Part shown: piece after piece, positions 15,691 to 23,920 of the stretch
How the letters are laid out: each line of letters begins with the position of its first letter
How positions within the stretch are numbered: the first letter of the stretch is position 1
Assembly: GCF_004117055.1 (NCBI RefSeq)
Contig: NZ_CP026363.1
Location: 912,001 to 976,000 of the forward strand
DNA from: Brevibacillus agri
GTDB taxonomy: Bacteria; Bacillota; Bacilli; Brevibacillales; Brevibacillaceae
DNA length: 64,000 nt
Direction of reading: 5' to 3'
The notes under the pieces: generated by a model
Databases searched by the model: none
What the model saw: only the letters and a program-made list of their open reading frames with translations
What the model was told of the DNA's origin: nothing
Made by a program: the position numbers and the translations under genes

Positions 15691-15719
15691 AAACAAGCTG
15701 AGGGAGAGCTTGTTTTTTT
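15691..15719 (+). terminator. Terminator downstream of the bactofilin gene
   Basis: AAACAAGCT / AGCTTGTTT stem with a GAGGGAG-type loop and a T-run. It is about 170 bp after the bactofilin stop. It could also isolate the following tetR promoter. Confidence 0.75.
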
Positions 15720-15767
15720 GTTAGGGGAGATGAAGTGAATTTTTTCGTTTGCGAACGCATGCAAGTA

Positions 15768-15832
15768 TTTACATGCATGCATCGCCGGGATATAATGTGC
15801 ATGGAAATTTATGAAAATGAAAGCAATTGCTT
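15768..15832 (+). promoter_or_regulatory. tetR-efflux promoter with palindromic operator candidates
   Basis: TTTACA (15768-15773), 17-bp spacer, TATAAT (15791-15796): a strong sigma-A promoter. The -35 is flanked by GCATGC-type repeats (GCATGCAAG...ACATGCATGC, 15758-15780), and a perfect 12-bp palindrome AAGCAATTGCTT lies at 15821-15832, just past the expected start site. Either could be the binding site of the TetR protein encoded immediately downstream. Confidence 0.6.
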
Positions 15833-15852
15833 GCATGGTTCGGAGGTGCATT

Positions 15853-16479
15853 ATGGATCACCCACATATAGATCAGGCTTCTGGAGGGAGGGGAGAGGAG
15901 CAGGAGACGCGGGAGAAAATTTTGTCTGCGGCCCGCCAGTTGATGGCGCAAAAAGGCTACAAGGGAGCGACGACCCGCAAAATTTCCGAACTGGCCGGAG
16001 TTAATGAGGTGACGATTTTTCGCCATTTCAAAACGAAGGTGGCAATTCTCGAAGAGCTGCTCAAAGACGTTCTCGACGTGCGGGAGCAGTTGGAGCAAGG
16101 GCTGCAGGGCGAGTTCGCCAACGTCAAAGAGATGCTTATTACGTATGCAAGGACGTATTACCACTTGCTGGTGGAGCGCAAAGAAATTTTGATGATTTGC
16201 ATTGTCGAGGCAGACAATTACCCGGAGGTCGTCAAGCTGTTCAGCAGTTTGCCGATGACCGCCGTAGACGTGCTGAGCGCAAAGCTCGCCGAATTTCAGG
16301 AGCAGGGACACCTGCCCAAATCTGATCCTTGCACAGCGGCTTTGATGTTCATTTCGACGTTCTTTTATGCGTTCATGGCCAAGTACCGCGTCAGCCTTGA
16401 TGCCCCGATCATCAATGACGAGGAACAACTGTATGAGCATGCGTCAGAAATTTTGCTGGAAGGAATCAAACGGGCGTAA
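15853..16479 (+). CDS. TetR/AcrR-family regulator of the adjacent RND efflux operon
   Basis: A 208-residue protein with a typical N-terminal TetR HTH at about residues 16-62 (REKILSAARQLMAQKGYKG, TTRKISELAGVNEVTIFRHF, KTKVAILEELL) and an all-helical C-terminal ligand domain. GGAGGTGC stands before the ATG at 15853; a longer frame from 15811 has no ribosome site. It is the first gene of an apparent operon with the RND membrane-fusion protein and pump, 42 bp upstream of them, so it is probably their drug-responsive repressor. Confidence 0.88.
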   Translation: MDHPHIDQASGGRGEEQETREKILSAARQLMAQKGYKGATTRKISELAGVNEVTIFRHFKTKVAILEELLKDVLDVREQLEQGLQGEFANVKEMLITYARTYYHLLVERKEILMICIVEADNYPEVVKLFSSLPMTAVDVLSAKLAEFQEQGHLPKSDPCTAALMFISTFFYAFMAKYRVSLDAPIINDEEQLYEHASEILLEGIKRA

Positions 16480-16521
16480 AAAAACAAAATCGTGTGATGG
16501 TACATAGGAGCGGGGGAAGTC

Positions 16522-17649
16522 ATGAAGAGAAAATGGCTTGTGTCTGTAATGATGATGGGATTGTTGACAACAACGGCATGCAGTGAGCAGCAGCCTGCCG
16601 CAGCCCCGGAAAAGGAAGTCAAGCAGGTCGTCGTGGCCGCAGTCAAAAAGGAACAGGCGGAAACGGTGTCAGAGCTGTCTGGAACGCTGGAGCCGCTGGA
16701 AGAGGCTGTCGTCTCTTTTGAAGTGGGCGGCCAGCTCGTGGAGATGGCGAAAAACGAGGGCGACAAGGTCAAGGCGGGGGATGTGCTGGCTCGGCTCAAC
16801 GCGCAGGACTATTCGCTGCAGGTCGCTTCCTCGGACGCAGCGGTTCAACAGAGCGCTGCCAATCTGAGCAAGGTCAACAACGGAGCGCGGGAGCAGGAGA
16901 TCGCCCAGGCGCGGCTGCTGGTCGAAAAGGCAACGGTTGCTCTGCAAAAAATGCAGGATGATTTCAAACGGATTGAACAGCTTTATCAGCAAAAGGCGAT
17001 TTCGCAAAGCGAGTTCGAGACGGCGCAGAACGGGCTGACGCTTGCGCAAAAAGATTTGCAAAATGCACAACAGGCGTACTCGCTGGTGACCCAGGGGGCG
17101 CGTCCAGAAGACAAGGAGCTGAGCCGGGCCACCTACAACCAGGCTGTGATCGCAAAACAAGTGGCGGCAAGCACCCTGGCAAAAACACAGCTTCGCTCTC
17201 CCATCAATGGCACCATCATCGCCAAGCTCACATCTGCGGGCAATCTGGTCGGATCCGGGACTCCTGTGTACAAGGTCGGCAATATCGACACGCTAAAAGT
17301 CGTGCTGCCAGTACCTGACCGCGAGATTTCCGTCTGGAAGGAAGGCGAGACGATTTCGCTCGATCTGTACGGCCAGAAGCGCGACGGCAAGGTCACCAAA
17401 ATATACCCGGCGACCAACCAGAGCACAGGGACGATCGGTGTGGAAGTGCAGGTGGCCAACTCCGCGCACGACTGGTTTGCCGGGCAAGTCGTCAAGGCGA
17501 CCAAGACGATCAAAGGGCAGGCTGGCGTCTATGTTCCGGTTGAGGCCGTTATCAGCCGAGGAAAAGACGACGCCCATGTGTTTCTCAATGCGGGCGGCAA
17601 GGCTGTAAAAACAAAGGTAGAGATCGGACAGATTTCCAATTTCCAATGA
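16522..17649 (+). CDS. RND efflux membrane-fusion lipoprotein, 3' end frameshifted
   Basis: Periplasmic-adaptor homologue (HlyD/MFP family) that works with the RND pump encoded next. It has a lipoprotein signal with LLTTTAC, acylated Cys20. A split biotinyl-lipoyl domain follows (around 65-95 and 215-240), with a coiled-coil hairpin of about 95-200 between the halves and a beta-barrel after it. The frame now ends at residue 375 with ...EIGQISNFQ. The 7-bp sequence TTTCCAA occurs twice in tandem at 17633-17646. Removing one copy restores EIGQISNDKLEIKSGLKEGDQLIVKGV and the frame runs on to a stop at 17759-17761 that overlaps the pump start. About 37 C-terminal residues are therefore lost. This could be real inactivation, slippage-based phase variation, or a sequence error. 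Confidence 0.85.
   Translation: MKRKWLVSVMMMGLLTTTACSEQQPAAAPEKEVKQVVVAAVKKEQAETVSELSGTLEPLEEAVVSFEVGGQLVEMAKNEGDKVKAGDVLARLNAQDYSLQVASSDAAVQQSAANLSKVNNGAREQEIAQARLLVEKATVALQKMQDDFKRIEQLYQQKAISQSEFETAQNGLTLAQKDLQNAQQAYSLVTQGARPEDKELSRATYNQAVIAKQVAASTLAKTQLRSPINGTIIAKLTSAGNLVGSGTPVYKVGNIDTLKVVLPVPDREISVWKEGETISLDLYGQKRDGKVTKIYPATNQSTGTIGVEVQVANSAHDWFAGQVVKATKTIKGQAGVYVPVEAVISRGKDDAHVFLNAGGKAVKTKVEIGQISNFQ
17633..17646. repeat. 7-bp tandem duplication causing the frameshift in the membrane-fusion gene
   Basis: TTTCCAA at 17633-17639 is repeated directly at 17640-17646. The second copy adds 7 nt (+1 frame) and moves the reading frame to an early stop at 17647-17649. The downstream sequence in the other frame continues to encode family-typical residues up to 17761. 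Confidence 0.9.
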
Positions 17650-17757
17650 CAAACTGGAAATTAAAAGCGGGCTGAAAGAGGGGGACCAACTGATCGTCAA
17701 AGGTGTCGACCGTTTGTTTGACGGCGACCCGATTGAGTCGGCAGGAGGGAACCAGCC

Positions 17758-20700
17758 GTGATTACGTACATTGTCAAGAAACGCAAGATCACACTGCTGT
17801 TTTTTGTCATGGTCGTGCTGGTCGGCTTCCTTAGCTTTTTTCAGCTACCGAAGCAGGAGTCGCCTGACATCATCGTCAACCTGGCGACCGTGACAACCAT
17901 TTACCCGGGAGCTTCGCCAGAGAAGGTCGAGCAGACGGTGACGAAGAAGCTGGAGGAAAAAATCAACGAGTTGCAAGGACTGAGCTATATTTCCTCCACC
18001 TCTTCGCTAGGCGTCTCCTCGATCATCGTGGAAGCGAAAAGCGATGTGGACCCGAAGCAAAAATGGGATGAGCTGCGCAAAAAGGTAAAAGACGCAGAGG
18101 CCGAGCTTCCGGCAGATGCAAAGCAGCCGATCATCAACGACGACCTGAACCGCACGTTTGTCCAGACGTTTGCGGTGACGGCAGATTCGCGGGAGCAACT
18201 GTACAGCATGCGCGACATGCTGAAGTCGTGGAAAGAGCAACTGCGCACGATTCCCAATGTGGCGGACGTCCAGGTAGAAGGCTTGCCGAAGCAGGAAGTT
18301 CACATCGAGGTGGATACGCAAAAGCTGAGCCAATACGGCATAACGTGGAGCCAGGTAATGATGGCGGTCAAACGGGAAAATGAAAAAATCCCGCTGGGCG
18401 ATTTGACGACCGACAAACGCACTTATCAATTGAAGCTGGCGGAAAACGTGAATGTGGAAGAGCTGAACAACGTATTGATCTCCCGCACACAAGCGGGCTT
18501 CCCGATCTATTTGAAGGACATCGGGCAGGCGAAGCTGACGACGGAGACAGTCAAATCGGTCTCTTATTACAACGGCAAGCCTTCGATCTCGGTCAGCATC
18601 AATGCGGAGACAGGAAGCGACGTGCCATCGCTGCAAAAGCGCGTGGACGAAATGATGCTGACGCTGGACAAATCGCTGCCAGTCTGGGCGGAAAGACATT
18701 CGATCTACAGCCAAAACGAGCGCGTGGATGAGCTGTTCAGCGATCTTACCCGGGAAATGATTATTGCCGTCATCGCGGTTTTGCTCGTCTGCACGCTGGG
18801 CTTGAACCTGATTACTTCGTTTGTCGTGGCTTTGGCGATCCCGATTTCGCTTGCGGTGGGGCTCTTGTTCCTACCGTCGCTTGGCATCACGATGAACATG
18901 ATTTCGATTGTCTCGCTCATTATCGTGCTGGGAATTTTGGTCGATGACGCCGTGGTAGTGAACGACAACATTGAGCGGCGCTTGTCCGTGCTGGGCGAAA
19001 AGCCGCTGGCGGCAGCAGTCAACGGCGCCAGGGAAGTGTCCATTTCGATTGTGACCGCGACATTGGCGACGATTGCCTCGTTTGCCCCGCTGATGTTTTT
19101 GAACGGAAACGCAGGCCAGTTCATTCGCCCCGTCCCGGCGATCATTTCGTTGACGATGCTGGCGTCCATGATTATGTCGCTGACGATCATTCCGATTTTC
19201 CGGCAATGGTATGAAGAGCGGCGCAAAGCAGGCGCGGAAGGGTACCGCAAGCCTGCGGGGCTGCTGGGCAAACAACTGACGCAGTTGACGAACTGGTACG
19301 CAGGCAAGCTGATGCCGAAAATTCTCAAGCGTCCGCTGTTGGCCGGGATGATTGGCGTTTTGATCGGGACGGCCGCATACGGCTTGATTCCGCTCACTCC
19401 CGTGCAGTTGTTCCCGAACGATGACCGCCCGCAGTTTCTCGTAGATATTCGCGTGCCAGTAGGGAGCAGTCTGGAGGAGACAGATCGGGTCGTGCGGGGC
19501 GTATCCGACTGGATCATGAAGCAGCATGGAATCGAATCGGTCGCCTCCTACGCCGGGGGCAGCGCTCCGAAAATGTTTGGCGGCGACACAGAGGCGGGAA
19601 GCGGCATCACCGTCGGGCAGCTCGTCGTGCGTTTTAATGAAAAGGAAACGAAGATCGAAAACATGCTGGAGCCTTGGACGGAAGAGTTCAAGAAAATGTA
19701 CCCGGAAGCGACTGTTTTGCCTAAGCAGTTGGAGGCGGGACCGCCTGTCGGCAAGCCGGTTGTCATCCGCGTGTACGGGGAAGACATCGAGACGCTCCGC
19801 TCGCTTGCGGCGCAAATCAAAGACAAGGTGGCGGGGATTGCAGGCACCTACGACGTGCAGGATAATTTCGGCCTAGAGCGCTACACGCTTGAATTTGTCG
19901 TCAACAAAGAGCTGATGGAGCAAAAGCTGGTCAACTACACGGACCTGTCGACGACGCTCAGGTTGGTCAGCGAAGGGATCAGCGTCAGCGAGTTCGACAC
20001 CGGCGACGAATTGATCGACATGAAGCTGTTCCTGCAAAAAGGCGAAGAAGACCCTGCTCTGTTGTTTCAGCGTCTGAGCATCGCCAACGCCCGTGGCGAG
20101 CTGATTCCGCTGTCGCAACTGGCGGAAGTAAAGCCGACTTTCAGCACGCAGGCGATTCCGCATCGCGATTTGTCGCGGAGCGTAACGGTATCGGCTGATG
20201 TCAAAAACCGCACGGCAACAGAAGTGATGACGGAAATTCAGCCGATGCTCGACAGCATGTCTTTGCCCGAAGGCTATCGCATTGACATCGGCGGGGAAAC
20301 GTCAGAGCAGACGGATATTTTTATCGACATGGGCAAACTGTCCATTCTCGTCGTGTTCCTGATCTTGATTTTGATTGCGATGCAATTTTACTCGCTGTCC
20401 ATCCCGGTGCTGGTCATGAGCACCGTCTACTTGGCGGTAGCGGGCAGTCTGATCGGACTGTTCGTGACCCAGACCCCGCTTGGCTTCATGACGATGATGG
20501 GAGTCATCTCGCTGTCGGGAATCGTCGTGCGCAACGGAATTGTGTTCATCGAGTTCATCGAAGAGGCGCGGCATGCAGGGGCAGAGCTGAAGCAAGCTGT
20601 CATTTCGGCAGGCGAGGCGCGCTTGCGGCCGATTTTGCTGACCTCGTTTACTGCGGTGGCGGGTCTCATGCCGCTCGCGATTTCCGGCGACGTTCTGTTC

Positions 20701-20868
20701 AAGCCGCTCGCCGTCACGATCATTTCCGGCCTGCTGTTCTCGACGCTGTTGACGTTGATAGTCGTGCCGTCCTTCTACACGGTGCTGACCCAGCGCAAGC
20801 TGAAAAAGCAGGCGAAAAAAGCGGCAAAGCGTCCGGACTTGTACGGGCCGGAGGCAGAGATGATGTAA
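17758..20868 (+). CDS. RND-family multidrug efflux pump (AcrB/SwrC type)
   Basis: A 1036-residue inner-membrane proton antiporter. It shows the RND topology: one N-terminal membrane helix (10-30), a large external loop, six helices, then a second loop and six more helices. The proton-relay motif GILVDDAVVVNDNIERR places Asp396/Asp397 in helix 4; the second half ends with GISVGxx-type helices and a basic tail. The GTG start follows AGGAGGG and would overlap the stop of the repaired fusion-protein gene, suggesting translational coupling. Closest Bacillus relative by type is SwrC/YerP. Whether the pump works without an intact adaptor is uncertain. Confidence 0.92.
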   Translation: MITYIVKKRKITLLFFVMVVLVGFLSFFQLPKQESPDIIVNLATVTTIYPGASPEKVEQTVTKKLEEKINELQGLSYISSTSSLGVSSIIVEAKSDVDPKQKWDELRKKVKDAEAELPADAKQPIINDDLNRTFVQTFAVTADSREQLYSMRDMLKSWKEQLRTIPNVADVQVEGLPKQEVHIEVDTQKLSQYGITWSQVMMAVKRENEKIPLGDLTTDKRTYQLKLAENVNVEELNNVLISRTQAGFPIYLKDIGQAKLTTETVKSVSYYNGKPSISVSINAETGSDVPSLQKRVDEMMLTLDKSLPVWAERHSIYSQNERVDELFSDLTREMIIAVIAVLLVCTLGLNLITSFVVALAIPISLAVGLLFLPSLGITMNMISIVSLIIVLGILVDDAVVVNDNIERRLSVLGEKPLAAAVNGAREVSISIVTATLATIASFAPLMFLNGNAGQFIRPVPAIISLTMLASMIMSLTIIPIFRQWYEERRKAGAEGYRKPAGLLGKQLTQLTNWYAGKLMPKILKRPLLAGMIGVLIGTAAYGLIPLTPVQLFPNDDRPQFLVDIRVPVGSSLEETDRVVRGVSDWIMKQHGIESVASYAGGSAPKMFGGDTEAGSGITVGQLVVRFNEKETKIENMLEPWTEEFKKMYPEATVLPKQLEAGPPVGKPVVIRVYGEDIETLRSLAAQIKDKVAGIAGTYDVQDNFGLERYTLEFVVNKELMEQKLVNYTDLSTTLRLVSEGISVSEFDTGDELIDMKLFLQKGEEDPALLFQRLSIANARGELIPLSQLAEVKPTFSTQAIPHRDLSRSVTVSADVKNRTATEVMTEIQPMLDSMSLPEGYRIDIGGETSEQTDIFIDMGKLSILVVFLILILIAMQFYSLSIPVLVMSTVYLAVAGSLIGLFVTQTPLGFMTMMGVISLSGIVVRNGIVFIEFIEEARHAGAELKQAVISAGEARLRPILLTSFTAVAGLMPLAISGDVLFKPLAVTIISGLLFSTLLTLIVVPSFYTVLTQRKLKKQAKKAAKRPDLYGPEAEMM

Positions 20869-20877
20869 GGAAAATAC

Positions 20878-20930
20878 AGCAGCGGCAGTCTCTCGCGCAA
20901 TTTGCGACAGGGACGCCGCTGTTTCGTTTT
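20878..20930 (+). terminator. Probable terminator of the efflux operon
   Basis: CAGCGG / CCGCTG outer stem extended by A-T and G-T pairs, with a nested CGC..GCG hairpin in the loop and TTTCGTTTT after the right arm. It starts about 10 bp beyond the pump stop codon. Confidence 0.5.
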
Positions 20931-20949
20931 GGTTGCTGGCTGTGAAGGG

Positions 20950-21193
20950 GGAGGCGAGCACGAGCGGCAGCAGGACATTGCTTACCGATTGGGCATGTGC
21001 CATTTTCGCCCTGCGCCACCCGATGAACTACAGCAAGGGAAGCGAGACGACCAGCAAGAGCGGGCTGCCCACGAAAAAAAACAGCTTCTGCCACAAAAGG
21101 TTGTGCCAGAGCGCGACAGGGACGTTTTTTCCAGAAGCTGGACGCGATGAATTGTCCCTAGGAGACAATCAGCGGCAGCAGGAGCATTGCCAT
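20950..21193 (-). pseudogene. Possible degraded gene for a small membrane protein
   Basis: On the minus strand three stretches in two frames read like one membrane protein: MAMLLLPLIVS, then after a frame change and a stop SGKNVPVALWHNLLWQKL and FFFVGSPLLLVVSLPLL. After an in-frame TAG, FIGWRRAKMAHAQ and SVSNVLLPLVLASP follow. The regular alternation of hydrophobic helices and charged loops is unlikely in random sequence, but no family is recognised. No intact gene is present in the 590-bp gap between the pump and ywfO. Confidence 0.3.
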
Positions 21194-21365
21194 TAACAAG
21201 CTGTCCGGAAATGCAGGTGGACACAAAGTGGAGTGATTCTCTTTGACTGGGTATTATTTCGTGATTTTTCGATGTTTTTTCCTTTTTTCCTCCTATTTAT
21301 ACGACTATTGATCTATGCTAAAGGTACATTTTTCAAATTTTTGCAAGAGTTTGCTTGCCGCAAGA

Positions 21366-21390
21366 AACACACCCAGACGTGTGTTATGAT
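21366..21390 (+). promoter_or_regulatory. Dyad abutting a -10 element upstream of ywfO
   Basis: ACACAC (21367-21372) and GTGTGT (21379-21384) form a 6-bp dyad directly before TATGAT (21385-21390). No good -35 is seen 17 bp upstream, which suggests an activator-dependent or weak promoter. The surrounding 21230-21360 region is AT-rich without a gene. Confidence 0.35.
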
Positions 21391-21456
21391 AGAATCAACG
21401 ATACTGTACTCATAGAAAATAGAGAGAGAACGCAAAACAGGAAGGGAGTGTCCAGG

Positions 21457-22752
21457 ATGCAACAGCCCCAGCTTCTACATGAAGAAAAGGTATTCAAAGA
21501 CCCCGTTCACCGCTACGTCCACGTGCGGGACAAATTCATTTGGGACTTAATCAACTCGCCAGAATTTCAACGTCTGCGCCGGGTCAAGCAACTGGGCACC
21601 AGCTTTTTTACCTTTCACGGTGGAGAGCACAGCCGTTTTAACCATTCGCTTGGCGTGTACGAGCTGATGCGGAGAATTTTGGAGACATTTGAAGGCCGGA
21701 TTCAATTGACGTATGAGGAAAAGTTGCTGTGTCTGTGCGCAGCCCTGCTCCACGATGTCGGGCATGGGCCGTTTTCCCATTCGTTTGAAAAGGTGTTCAA
21801 ATACCATCACGAGGATTGGACGCGTGCGATCTTGCTGGGAGACACGCAGATCAACCGGATTTTGCGCCGTTTGGATGAAGAGTTCCCGAAGAAGCTGGCG
21901 GAAGTCATCAACAAAACATACGACAACAAGTTGATTGTCAGCTTGATCTCCAGTCAGTTGGACGCGGATCGGATGGATTACTTGCTGCGGGATGCCTACT
22001 ACACAGGCGTCAACTACGGCAATTTCGAGATCGAGCGCATTTTGCGCGTCATGCGGCCGCAGGAGGACGGGATCGTCTTCAAGTTCAGCGGAATGCATGC
22101 GGTCGAGGACTACATCATGTCGCGCTACCAAATGTACTGGCAAGTTTATTTCCACCCGGTGACGCGCAGCGCGGAAGTCGTGCTTTGCAAAATTTTTCAG
22201 CGGGCCAAGTGGCTGTTTGCGAACGGCTACGCGTTTTCCCAGGAGCCGGTCATGCTGCTGCCGTTTTTGCAGGAAAAAGTGGAGCTGGCCGATTATTTGG
22301 CGTTGGACGAGTCGGTCATTTTGTTTTACATGCAGCTTTGGCGCAAGGAAGACGACCCGATTTTGAAAGATTTATGCGCCCGTTTTCTGGACAGGAATCT
22401 CTTCAAATACGTCGAATATAATCCAAGAGATTTCCGCTTGCTGGCAGAACTGAAAAAGCAGTTCCAACAGGCGGGCATCGACCCGATGTATTATTTGGAG
22501 GTAGACACGACCTCCGATCTTCCGTATGATTTTTACCGTGCCGGAGAAGAAGAGGAGCGGATTCCGATTATGCTCCAGATGCCTTCCGGCGAGCTGGTAG
22601 AACTGTCGCAGAAGTCTGAGATTGTACAGGCCATTAGCGGAAAGCGGCGATTTGACTACAAATTGTACTTTCCATTGGATAAAGTCATGGCTTTGCCGGG
22701 GGAGCTCTCCCGGAAGATTCGAGAACGTCTGGGAGTGATGGAGGATGCTTAA
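21457..22752 (+). CDS. ywfO: HD-domain phosphohydrolase (YwfO-like)
   Basis: A 431-residue cytoplasmic HD-superfamily protein of the dNTPase/YwfO group. It opens with KVFKDPVHRYVHV, then has HSRFNHSLGVYEL (His63), the HD doublet LLHDVGHGPFSHSF (His99-Asp100, His103, His108) and SSQLDADRMDYLLRDA, where the later Asp completes the metal site. GAAGGGAG is 8 bp before the ATG at 21457; the frame extends to 21355 without a ribosome site. It overlaps ywgA by 8 bp, the same order as in B. subtilis. The physiological nucleotide substrate is not established. Confidence 0.92.
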   Translation: MQQPQLLHEEKVFKDPVHRYVHVRDKFIWDLINSPEFQRLRRVKQLGTSFFTFHGGEHSRFNHSLGVYELMRRILETFEGRIQLTYEEKLLCLCAALLHDVGHGPFSHSFEKVFKYHHEDWTRAILLGDTQINRILRRLDEEFPKKLAEVINKTYDNKLIVSLISSQLDADRMDYLLRDAYYTGVNYGNFEIERILRVMRPQEDGIVFKFSGMHAVEDYIMSRYQMYWQVYFHPVTRSAEVVLCKIFQRAKWLFANGYAFSQEPVMLLPFLQEKVELADYLALDESVILFYMQLWRKEDDPILKDLCARFLDRNLFKYVEYNPRDFRLLAELKKQFQQAGIDPMYYLEVDTTSDLPYDFYRAGEEEERIPIMLQMPSGELVELSQKSEIVQAISGKRRFDYKLYFPLDKVMALPGELSRKIRERLGVMEDA

Positions 22753-23269
22753 TCGTCACGCCAAGATCATTCGTCTGATCGAAATTGTCGGCGAAGTGAG
22801 CGGGCGAAAAAAATTGCAGAAAATGGTGTACATAGGAAAACATCTGGAGATGGATTTCGATGAGCGCTACGAGTTTCACATGTACGGCCCGTATTCGGAG
22901 GAGCTGACGCTCAGGGTGGACGAGCTGTGCAACATGGGGCTTTTGGACGAGCAGGTGGAGAGCAAGGGCGCCATTCACATGTACCGCTATTCTCTGAACG
23001 AAACGGGACGCGACTTCCTCCGTTTTCACGAAGTCGACTTCGGGCTGGGAGAGCGGGCCATTTTGCGAATGAACGAGGAAAACTCCCGCTTTCTTGAACT
23101 GGTATCCACCATCCTGTACTTCAGCCATTTGCCCTACGAAGAAATGAAGGGCAAAATTTTTACTTTTAAGAGCAAGCAGCGCTACACCGAGGAGGAAATC
23201 CAGAAGGGTCAGGCGTTTATTGAGGAATTGCGCTCATTGGTGCAAGGAGACGGCACGAAACCGATGTAG
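22745..23269 (+). CDS. ywgA: YwgA-family protein
   Basis: A 174-residue protein conserved beside ywfO in Bacilli. It begins MLNRHAKIIRLIEIVGEVSGRK in a form cut here to its first residues. The region GRKKLQKMVYIGKHLEM and MYGPYSEEL suggests a winged-helix-like fold related to the SocA/Panacea-type or DUF4065-like domains (G-R-K-K-L-Q-K...Y-G-P-Y-S), though this is only pattern resemblance. Translational coupling with ywfO is likely from the 8-bp overlap, with GGAGG in the ywfO 3' end. Function unknown. Confidence 0.85.
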   Translation: MLNRHAKIIRLIEIVGEVSGRKKLQKMVYIGKHLEMDFDERYEFHMYGPYSEELTLRVDELCNMGLLDEQVESKGAIHMYRYSLNETGRDFLRFHEVDFGLGERAILRMNEENSRFLELVSTILYFSHLPYEEMKGKIFTFKSKQRYTEEEIQKGQAFIEELRSLVQGDGTKPM

Positions 23270-23370
23270 CCGATTATGCATAGACCGACCAGCACGGCGT
23301 ACGAACTTACTACAGTTGTGGTACGTCATTTTTTTTGTCTTTTTTCAACAGAATCCGTTTTTTTCTTGCA

Positions 23371-23399
23371 GTCGACCACATCGCGGGTCGGCTTTTTTT
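23371..23399 (+). terminator. Terminator after ywgA
   Basis: GTCGACC / GGGTCGGC stem (7 bp, one G-T pair) followed by seven Ts, about 100 bp past the ywgA stop. A weaker GTAC-based hairpin with a T-run precedes it near 23297-23335. Confidence 0.55.
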
Positions 23400-23493
23400 G
23401 TCTCAGGGCGGCGCTGCATAATACGAGCATCGTTCTTTGACAAAAGCATAGCGATCATTTTTGTGCTGATTCAGTAGTATCTAGGGAGGGAAG

Positions 23494-23880
23494 ATGATGA
23501 AAGGAAGCAAGCAATTGTGGCGGTGGAGCCTGTTTTGCGGCGTTTTTGTGCTTGTCGCGCTGGCCTGGCTGGCCGTTGCCAGCGCGCGGGAGGCGAGGAT
23601 CGTTTACGTTTTTAGCGAAAACTGCGGGTATTGCACGGCGTTTACACCTACCTTTGAGCAGGTGACAAAAGATTATCCGCAGCATCTGGTCGAGCGCCTG
23701 GACATCCACAACGAACAGGAGCTGAACGAGGCTATCCGTTTGGGAGCGCAGGCGACTCCGACCGTTTTCATCGTGGAGGGCGGGCGAGTGAAGGACAAGC
23801 TGGAAGGAGCTGTGCCGGAGGAGCTGCTGCAAAGCTTTTTGCAAAGAAACTTGACGCAGCCTCTTTCTAAAAATGGATAA
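23494..23880 (+). CDS. Membrane-anchored thioredoxin-like protein
   Basis: A 128-residue protein with an N-terminal membrane anchor (residues about 8-31, FCGVFVLVALAWLAVASA) and an extracytoplasmic thioredoxin fold. It has the redox motif CGYC at 44-47 and the cis-proline loop ATPT with Pro89. It probably acts as a thiol-disulfide oxidoreductase on exported proteins. It precedes, 40 bp upstream, the SLH and cysteine-containing surface proteins. Helping form the disulfides of the large protein at 24851-28831 is an attractive inference. Confidence 0.8.
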   Translation: MMKGSKQLWRWSLFCGVFVLVALAWLAVASAREARIVYVFSENCGYCTAFTPTFEQVTKDYPQHLVERLDIHNEQELNEAIRLGAQATPTVFIVEGGRVKDKLEGAVPEELLQSFLQRNLTQPLSKNG

Positions 23881-23920
23881 AATTAGATAAAATACCAAGT
23901 GATAAGAGGGGGGATCAGCC

